Below are positions 58,191 to 64,000 of a stretch of DNA of 64,000 nt, piece by piece (within the stretch, counting starts at the first letter, position 1; every line of letters begins with the position of its first letter). The notes beneath the pieces are model-generated. The model saw only the letters and a list, made by a program, of their open reading frames with translations, made no database searches and had not been told where the DNA came from. Made by a program: the position numbers and the translations under genes. The stretch is taken from the NCBI GenBank assembly GCA_946185745.1, contig CAMHKQ010000005.1, forward strand, positions 1 through 64,000, given 5' to 3'. Origin of the DNA: an uncultured Bacteroidales bacterium (lineage in GTDB: Bacteria > Bacteroidota > Bacteroidia > Bacteroidales > UBA932).

Positions 58191-58221
58191 TAACATATTT
58201 ATTCAAACAATAACATATTTA
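58182..58221 (+). repeat. Tandem 20-bp direct repeat at the phosphatase-rubrerythrin junction
   Basis: Two adjacent 20-bp units, TTCAAATAATAACATATTTA (58182-58201) and TTCAAACAATAACATATTTA (58202-58221), differ at one position. The first contains the last codons and TAA stop of the phosphatase gene. The second lies 14-33 nt before the rubrerythrin start. Confidence 0.9.
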
Positions 58222-58234
58222 ATGGCATAAAATC

Positions 58235-58773
58235 ATGAAAGACCTTAAAGGAACAAAGACCGAGAAAAACCTGCAGGAAGCTTTTGCAGGCGAGTCCCAG
58301 GCACGCAACAAGTACACCTATTTCGCATCCAAGGCCAAGAAGGAAGGCTACGAGCAGATAGCCGCCATCTTCCTCGAGACCGCAGAGAACGAAAAAGAGC
58401 ACGCAAAGCTCTGGTTCAAGTATCTTTGCGGAGGCGAAATTCCCGACACCCCGGCCAACCTCAAGGCTGCCGCCGACGGCGAGAACTTCGAGTGGACCGA
58501 CATGTACGACCGCATGGCCAAGGAGGCCGAAGAAGAAGGCTTCAAGGAAATCGCCGCCAAGTTCCGCATGGTGGGCGCCATCGAGAAGCACCACGAGGAG
58601 CGCTACCGCAAGCTCGCCGAGAACATCAAGGACGGCGTAGTCTTCTCACGCGACGGCGACCGCATCTGGATATGCCGCAACTGCGGACACATCGTAATCG
58701 GCCCCAAGGCCCCCGAGCTGTGCCCGTGCTGCAACCATCCTAAGAGCTACTTCGAGCTGCGCGCAGAGAACTA

Positions 58774-58777
<4 letters not shown>
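58235..58777 (+). CDS. rbr: Rubrerythrin
   Basis: A 180-residue non-heme diiron peroxidase that detoxifies hydrogen peroxide in anaerobes. N-terminal ferritin-like domain with ExxH-type ligands ([20 protein letters not shown], 20 residues; [37 protein letters not shown]). C-terminal rubredoxin domain with two CxxC pairs (CRNCGH, CPCCNHP). Normal length; cytoplasmic. It starts 44 nt after the phosphatase gene behind a tandem repeat, and overlaps the convergent GH51 gene by 4 nt. Its presence fits an anaerobic host. Confidence 0.96.
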
Positions 58778-60315
<1,538 letters not shown>

Positions 60316-60316
60316 A

Positions 60317-61006
60317 TCAGTATATCTGTTTCAGTCGTTCGTTTTTCGAAAGGTCGTTGGGGTTGGTTCCGGGCTCGTCCTGGGGGACGCTTCTGCCCAG
60401 ACGGGAGTACAGTTCCACCCAGTACGGGTCGATGGCGCCGTCGGGGCCCTTGAAGTTCATTGGAATGCGCGGGAAGATGTGGCCGCCGTCGGCGTCCAGG
60501 AAAACCTCCCACACCAGTTCGCTGCAGTACAGGCTGTCAGGGCCATCCGCATAGTAAAAGTCATAGGGGCGGCCGAGGAAGCGGTGCGCACGCACTATTG
60601 CGCTGTCTTTCAATGCTTTGGAGAGATGCTTTATTCTATATACGGCAATTGCAGGCCTGCCTTCCGCATCGTGGGAGGAGCTGTCGGCGAATTCTCGGAA
60701 CGGGGTTCGCGTCACCCCCTTCCGCGGCGTGGCCTCCAGCACGAAAAGGCTGTCGCCGCTGCGCTCGATGATTCCGACATGCGTGTAGTTGCCTTTCGTG
60801 CTTTCTTCTATGGCACGGGACATCTCGCCGTCCCCTCCCGCCTGGAAAATCAGGTCGCCCGAACGGAACGACGGGTGCCTGTCCATGCTGAGTATCACCC
60901 AGACGGACGCAAGCGCAACGAACAGCACGAAAGATACAACGTTCCACGGGGACTTGCGTTCCCTCTCGCTGTTCTCGTATATCCTCTGGCGTGTTTTGCG
61001 GTTCAT
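60317..61006 (-). CDS. YiiX/YebB-like NlpC/P60-superfamily cysteine hydrolase
   Basis: A 229-residue protein with one N-terminal transmembrane helix (about 20-40, [19 protein letters not shown]) and a permuted NlpC/P60 fold: [20 protein letters not shown] (20 residues), catalytic His in NYTHVGIIE and catalytic Cys in [13 protein letters not shown]. Such proteins hydrolyse amide or thioester bonds of lipids or peptides; substrate unknown. A TATTTTTG box (61020-61013) ends 6 nt before the start. Not obviously connected to arabinose metabolism in spite of the shared operon. Confidence 0.85.
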   Translation of the reverse strand: MNRKTRQRIYENSERERKSPWNVVSFVLFVALASVWVILSMDRHPSFRSGDLIFQAGGDGEMSRAIEESTKGNYTHVGIIERSGDSLFVLEATPRKGVTRTPFREFADSSSHDAEGRPAIAVYRIKHLSKALKDSAIVRAHRFLGRPYDFYYADGPDSLYCSELVWEVFLDADGGHIFPRIPMNFKGPDGAIDPYWVELYSRLGRSVPQDEPGTNPNDLSKNERLKQIY

Positions 61007-61012
61007 GACTCA

Positions 61013-61020
61013 CAAAAATA
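61013..61020 (-). promoter_or_regulatory. -7 box of the YiiX-like/GH51 unit
   Basis: Minus-strand TATTTTTG at 61020-61013, a perfect match, 6 nt before the start codon at 61006; the transcript may be nearly leaderless. Confidence 0.5.
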
Positions 61021-61151
61021 CGAAGTAATTTGCAATAAACTGCATGGCGTACCCAATGGCTTTATTATTACGCCTTTCTTGGCACTATTTTCAACAAGAA
61101 AAAAAAGAAGTTCGTTATTTAAAAGGAAATTCTTATATTTGCAGCCCAATC

Positions 61152-61225
61152 CGGGAAGTGGCGCAGTTGGTTAGCGCATGCGTCTGGGGGGCGCAGGGTC
61201 GCTGGTTCGAGTCCAGTCTTCCCGA
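61152..61225 (+). tRNA. tRNA-Pro, anticodon GGG
   Basis: A complete 74-nt cloverleaf: acceptor CGGGAAG pairs with CTTCCCG, D stem GCGC/GCGC with loop AGTTGGTTA, anticodon stem TGCGT/GCGCA with loop CTGGGGG (anticodon GGG, positions 34-36), variable loop GGGTC, T stem GCTGG/CCAGT with TTCGAGT loop, discriminator A. The 3' CCA is not encoded. The anticodon reads CCC and CCT. Confidence 0.95.
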
Positions 61226-61228
61226 CAC

Positions 61229-61263
61229 AAAGAATCCGACAGATTTTCTGCCGGATTCTTTTG
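61229..61263 (+). terminator. Terminator after tRNA-Pro
   Basis: AAAGAATCCG (61229-61238) pairs perfectly with CGGATTCTTT (61252-61261), 13-nt loop, followed by T residues. Confidence 0.85.
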
Positions 61264-61306
61264 TTATACTTTTTGCCCGTCTGGAAAACTCCGCCGCAAC
61301 GGAAAA

Positions 61307-63505
61307 CTACCGGAGAATGTCGTTCAGGACACTGCCGGCGGCCATTTCGGCGCCTTCGCCGGTACCCTGTATCACGAGCGGATAGGGGTGATAGGCGCTA
61401 CGGATGATGATGGCGTTCTCGGTGCCCAGGATGCGGAAGGCCGGATGGTTGCGCGGCACGTTGCGCACGGCGATGGACGCCCTGTAGCCGAGAGGCTTGC
61501 CGGGGTCTTTCTCCAGGATTGCGAGATAACGCTGCCGGCACTGCGACTTGGCGGCGGCCTTTTCGGCGGCATCGAACTGCGGCTCCAGCTCCTGCAGCCT
61601 GCGGTAGAACTCTTCCAGCGGAATATCGGCACCCAGCAGCCCGGAGGGCACGGCGGGCGTTATCTCCACATCTGCCTCCTCCAGCGGAACACCGGCCTCG
61701 CGTGCCAGGATGAGCAGCTTGCGCAGGGCGTCCTTGCCGGAAAGGTCGATACGCGGATCCTTCTCGGTGAGGCCCTTTTCCTGAGCCCCGCGCACCGTCT
61801 CGGCAAAACTTCCAGGATAGCGCGCATAGGAGCTGAGTATCTGGTTCAGGGTGCAGCTCACCACAGCCTCGATGCCGAGGATTTCCTCGCCGGCATTGGT
61901 GCTGCGAGAGATACCGTCGAGCAGCGGCAGGGCGCTTCCCACGGTGGTCTCGTAACGCACGAAACAGCCGTTCTCTGCCGCTGCGGCCATGATTGCCGCG
62001 TATTCCACGAAAGGTATCGCCAGCGAACGGCGGTTGGAAGTGACAATGTTGATGCCTTCATGCAGCAGCCCCTCGAACTCCCGGTACAGCGTCTCGCTGT
62101 CGGTAAGGTCCACGAACACGCTGCGGCGCGGCGCGACCGCCTTCACGGCGGGCACAAATGCACCCGGATCACCCGCCACCCCGCCTTCAAGCCGTTTCCC
62201 GGCTTCGGCAGGGTCGATTCCGGCATTGTCCACTATGAACCGGCGGCTATCGGCGATACCCGCAATCCGCAGCGTCTTCCCGCTCCGCACGGCTATCACC
62301 GGCGCATTCTGGGAAAGCATCTTCACGAACGCTTTGCCTACCGCCCCAAAGCCTGCAATATACAGATTAACAATGCTTTGCGGCACGGTCTCGAAGAACT
62401 CGCGATGAAGCGCGGCAAGCGCCTGGCGCTCTACCGGAAGCGTCACCGACACATACACATTGGTGCCGTCGGAAGAACTTGTAAGCGGCTTGATCCCCGC
62501 CTTTTTAAGGCAGTCCTCAACCCTGCGGCAAGCCGCCTCCCCGTCCTGCGCATCTTCCGAAACCACGCAGATGAGGGCTTCACCGCTCACGGGATCCCCT
62601 GTGCTGCAGACGCCGGCCCAGCCCCTGCCGCCGACGGCTGAAATGACCGTACCGGGGTTCTCCGGCTCGAAAGTGTTCCTGATTTCAATGGCGATTCCGG
62701 CATCCATGGCGGGCTGCACGGTGGGCGCGTAGAGCACCTTGGCCCCGTGCGTGGCCATGTCCAGCGCCGCGCGGTAGCTCATTGCCGGAACGGTGCGGGC
62801 GGCGGAGACGTCCTTCGGATTCGCCGTCATGATGCCTGGGACATCCGTCCAGATCTGGAGACTGTCGGCCCCGAGGGCGGCCGCGAAAATGGCGGCGCTG
62901 AGGTCGGAACCGCCGCGGCCGAGAGTAGTGTGCTCGCCTTCGTAGGTGCTGGCGATGAAGCCGGGCGCAACGAAGACTTCCACCGTTGGCTCCAGCGCTA
63001 TCTGGGTGGATATATTATTGTATGTCAAGTCTTTATGATCTTTGATCACGAGGATGCGGGAGTCCAGCCACTTGGTCATGACACCGTCGCAGGCCAGCTT
63101 GCGCGCGATGATTCGGGTAGAGAAAATCTCCCCGAAGGTCACCATTTCCCCGACGGGGGCCGACGCCATTTCGGCGAAGAGCGCATGGCATTCATTCTCG
63201 GCCTCGGCCCTTTCGGCGCCGGTGAAGAGGCGCCTGATAATTTCGAGATGCCTTCCTTTCAGATCCCGGACACCCTCCGCGAACTGCACTGCGAGCTTTT
63301 CGCCCTCGGCGCCGTCGGGAATTTCCAGATGCTGCCTTTCGGCGAGCCGGGCCAAAGCCAGCAGAGAGTCGGTGCAACCCTTTATGGCAGAGCAGACCAG
63401 CACTACTTTTCCCTTTTTCGCCGCCTCCCCAACGATGTCGAGGACACGCGATATGTTGGTGGCGTTCGCAACCGAAGAACCGCCGAATTTGAGAACTTGA
63501 ATCAT
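61307..63505 (-). CDS. thrA: Bifunctional aspartokinase/homoserine dehydrogenase with a shortened regulatory region
   Basis: A 732-residue fusion of aspartokinase (about 1-290) and homoserine dehydrogenase (about 385-732), which controls entry into lysine, methionine and threonine synthesis. Kinase motif VLKFGGSSVANATNISR, GRGGSDLSAAIFAAALGADS (20 residues). Dehydrogenase cofactor loop IAGFGAVGKAFVKML and a catalytic region with NIVTSNRRSLA and YETTVGSALPLLDGISRS. Usual ThrA is about 810-820 residues with two ACT domains; only one ACT-like unit (about 305-375, LICVVSEDA and NVYVSVTLP) is visible here. The start was set at the ATG 63505 because the upstream ATG at 63523 lies within the promoter box. 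Divergent from asd. Confidence 0.93.
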   Translation of the reverse strand: MIQVLKFGGSSVANATNISRVLDIVGEAAKKGKVVLVCSAIKGCTDSLLALARLAERQHLEIPDGAEGEKLAVQFAEGVRDLKGRHLEIIRRLFTGAERAEAENECHALFAEMASAPVGEMVTFGEIFSTRIIARKLACDGVMTKWLDSRILVIKDHKDLTYNNISTQIALEPTVEVFVAPGFIASTYEGEHTTLGRGGSDLSAAIFAAALGADSLQIWTDVPGIMTANPKDVSAARTVPAMSYRAALDMATHGAKVLYAPTVQPAMDAGIAIEIRNTFEPENPGTVISAVGGRGWAGVCSTGDPVSGEALICVVSEDAQDGEAACRRVEDCLKKAGIKPLTSSSDGTNVYVSVTLPVERQALAALHREFFETVPQSIVNLYIAGFGAVGKAFVKMLSQNAPVIAVRSGKTLRIAGIADSRRFIVDNAGIDPAEAGKRLEGGVAGDPGAFVPAVKAVAPRRSVFVDLTDSETLYREFEGLLHEGINIVTSNRRSLAIPFVEYAAIMAAAAENGCFVRYETTVGSALPLLDGISRSTNAGEEILGIEAVVSCTLNQILSSYARYPGSFAETVRGAQEKGLTEKDPRIDLSGKDALRKLLILAREAGVPLEEADVEITPAVPSGLLGADIPLEEFYRRLQELEPQFDAAEKAAAKSQCRQRYLAILEKDPGKPLGYRASIAVRNVPRNHPAFRILGTENAIIIRSAYHPYPLVIQGTGEGAEMAAGSVLNDILR

Positions 63506-63510
63506 GATTA

Positions 63511-63541
63511 CAAATATAATCATATTAATTTTCTATTTTTG
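63511..63541. promoter_or_regulatory. Divergent -7 boxes for thrA and asd
   Basis: Minus TATATTTG (63518-63511), 5 nt from the thrA start at 63505, and plus TATTTTTG (63534-63541), 21 nt from the asd start. Both perfect. This links expression of two steps of the aspartate pathway. Confidence 0.55.
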
Positions 63542-63562
63542 TAAAGCATAAGAATCTAAACC

Positions 63563-64000
63563 ATGAAAGTCGCAGTCGTTGGGGCCACGGGCCTCGTCGG
63601 AACAAAAATGTTGCAGGTGCTCGAGGAAAGGAATTTCCCCGTTACCGAACTGTTGCCGGTAGCTTCGGCGAAGTCGGTCGGCCGCAAGGTATCCTTCCGG
63701 GGAAAGGAGTGGACAGTTATGTCGGCGGACGATGCAATAGCCCGCAAACCGGCGCTGGCGCTGTTCTCCGCCGGAGGTGCCACCTCCGCCGAGCTCGCCC
63801 CCAGGTTCGCAGCCGCGGGCTGCCGCGTGGTGGACAACTCCTCCTTCTGGCGCATGGACCCGGACAAAAAGCTCGTCGTTCCTGAAATAAACGGAGACGT
63901 CCTCACCGCGGAAGATTACATCATAGCCAACCCCAACTGCTCCACCATCCAGATGGTACTACCCCTGCATCCTATTCATAAAGAGCTGGGAATCAAAAGG
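63563..64000 (+). CDS. asd: Aspartate-semialdehyde dehydrogenase, N-terminal part (gene runs off the window)
   Basis: The first 146 codons of aspartate-semialdehyde dehydrogenase, which reduces aspartyl phosphate to the semialdehyde. NADP loop VAVVGATGLVGTKMLQVLEE (20 residues), SAGGATSAELAPRFAAAGCR (20 residues), VDNSSFWRMDPD and the catalytic Cys in NPNCSTIQM. The stop lies beyond 64000; the full protein is normally about 330-340 residues. Confidence 0.96.
   Translation, partial: MKVAVVGATGLVGTKMLQVLEERNFPVTELLPVASAKSVGRKVSFRGKEWTVMSADDAIARKPALALFSAGGATSAELAPRFAAAGCRVVDNSSFWRMDPDKKLVVPEINGDVLTAEDYIIANPNCSTIQMVLPLHPIHKELGIKR

Overview
This 64 kb window looks like a chromosomal segment of a high-GC member of the Bacteroidales, perhaps a Rikenellaceae/Alistipes-like gut lineage; the family-level placement is inference. 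The reasons are the TAnnTTTG -7 promoter boxes before many genes, very few Shine-Dalgarno sequences, many lipoproteins, the paired short ChrA genes, DUF4230, DUF3244 and DUF3109 proteins, C10 (streptopain-family) proteases, a BACON-like domain, an ECF sigma factor followed by a beta-barrel protein, and the order rplM-rpsI-rpsB-tsf. Most of the window is a dense housekeeping backbone with 1-20 nt spacers, 4-17 nt overlaps and several convergent genes that overlap tail to tail.

Layout. 0.2-4.2 kb: a five-gene operon (two ChrA halves, a GH20 hexosaminidase lipoprotein, two DUF4230 proteins). 4.2-9.9 kb: an AT-richer accessory island on the + strand holding a truncated Rpn/PDDEXK transposase-nuclease remnant, a transmembrane TPR one-component regulator, a DUF3244 secreted protein, a C10 protease plus lipoprotein pair closed by a strong terminator, and a hicAB locus whose toxin gene is internally deleted while the antitoxin is intact. 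10.0-14.5 kb: a cyclophilin lipoprotein, a polysaccharide flippase and a CocE-type hydrolase carrying repeat-like insertions. 14.6-19.2 kb: a second protease island on the - strand, apparently one operon of ECF sigma factor, membrane-anchored anti-sigma-like beta-barrel protein, C10 protease and BACON-serpin lipoprotein. 19.4-22.3 kb: tsf, rpsB, rpsI, rplM. 22.4-31.5 kb: an orphan succinate dehydrogenase/fumarate reductase cytochrome b, pyrH-frr-lpxK, hemW, a coiled-coil membrane protein, an M24 peptidase, dusB and DUF3109. 31.5-38 kb: an M16 homologue without its zinc motif, a secreted TPR protein, a U32 peptidase interrupted by a repeat, and an unknown lipoprotein. 38.2-46.1 kb: PBP1A-ddl-prmC, topA-lrp and ispD. 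46.1-53.6 kb: the elongasome cluster mreBCD-mrdA-rodA followed by fabF-fabG. 53.7-64 kb: a second M24 peptidase, comF, a GNAT enzyme, alkaline phosphatase, rubrerythrin, GH51 arabinofuranosidase with a YiiX-like hydrolase, tRNA-Pro(GGG), an aspartokinase-homoserine dehydrogenase lacking one ACT domain, and the start of asd.

The most system-like content is the pair of C10 protease loci. Each sits beside its own envelope-spanning signalling device (a one-component TPR regulator on the + strand, an ECF sigma with a beta-barrel anti-sigma-like protein on the - strand). The second locus also encodes a surface-type serpin directly after the protease, suggesting a secreted protease made together with a protease inhibitor under envelope-stress-like control. 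No CRISPR array, integrase, intact insertion sequence or rRNA gene was seen. No stretch above 300 bases lacks a gene or RNA feature.
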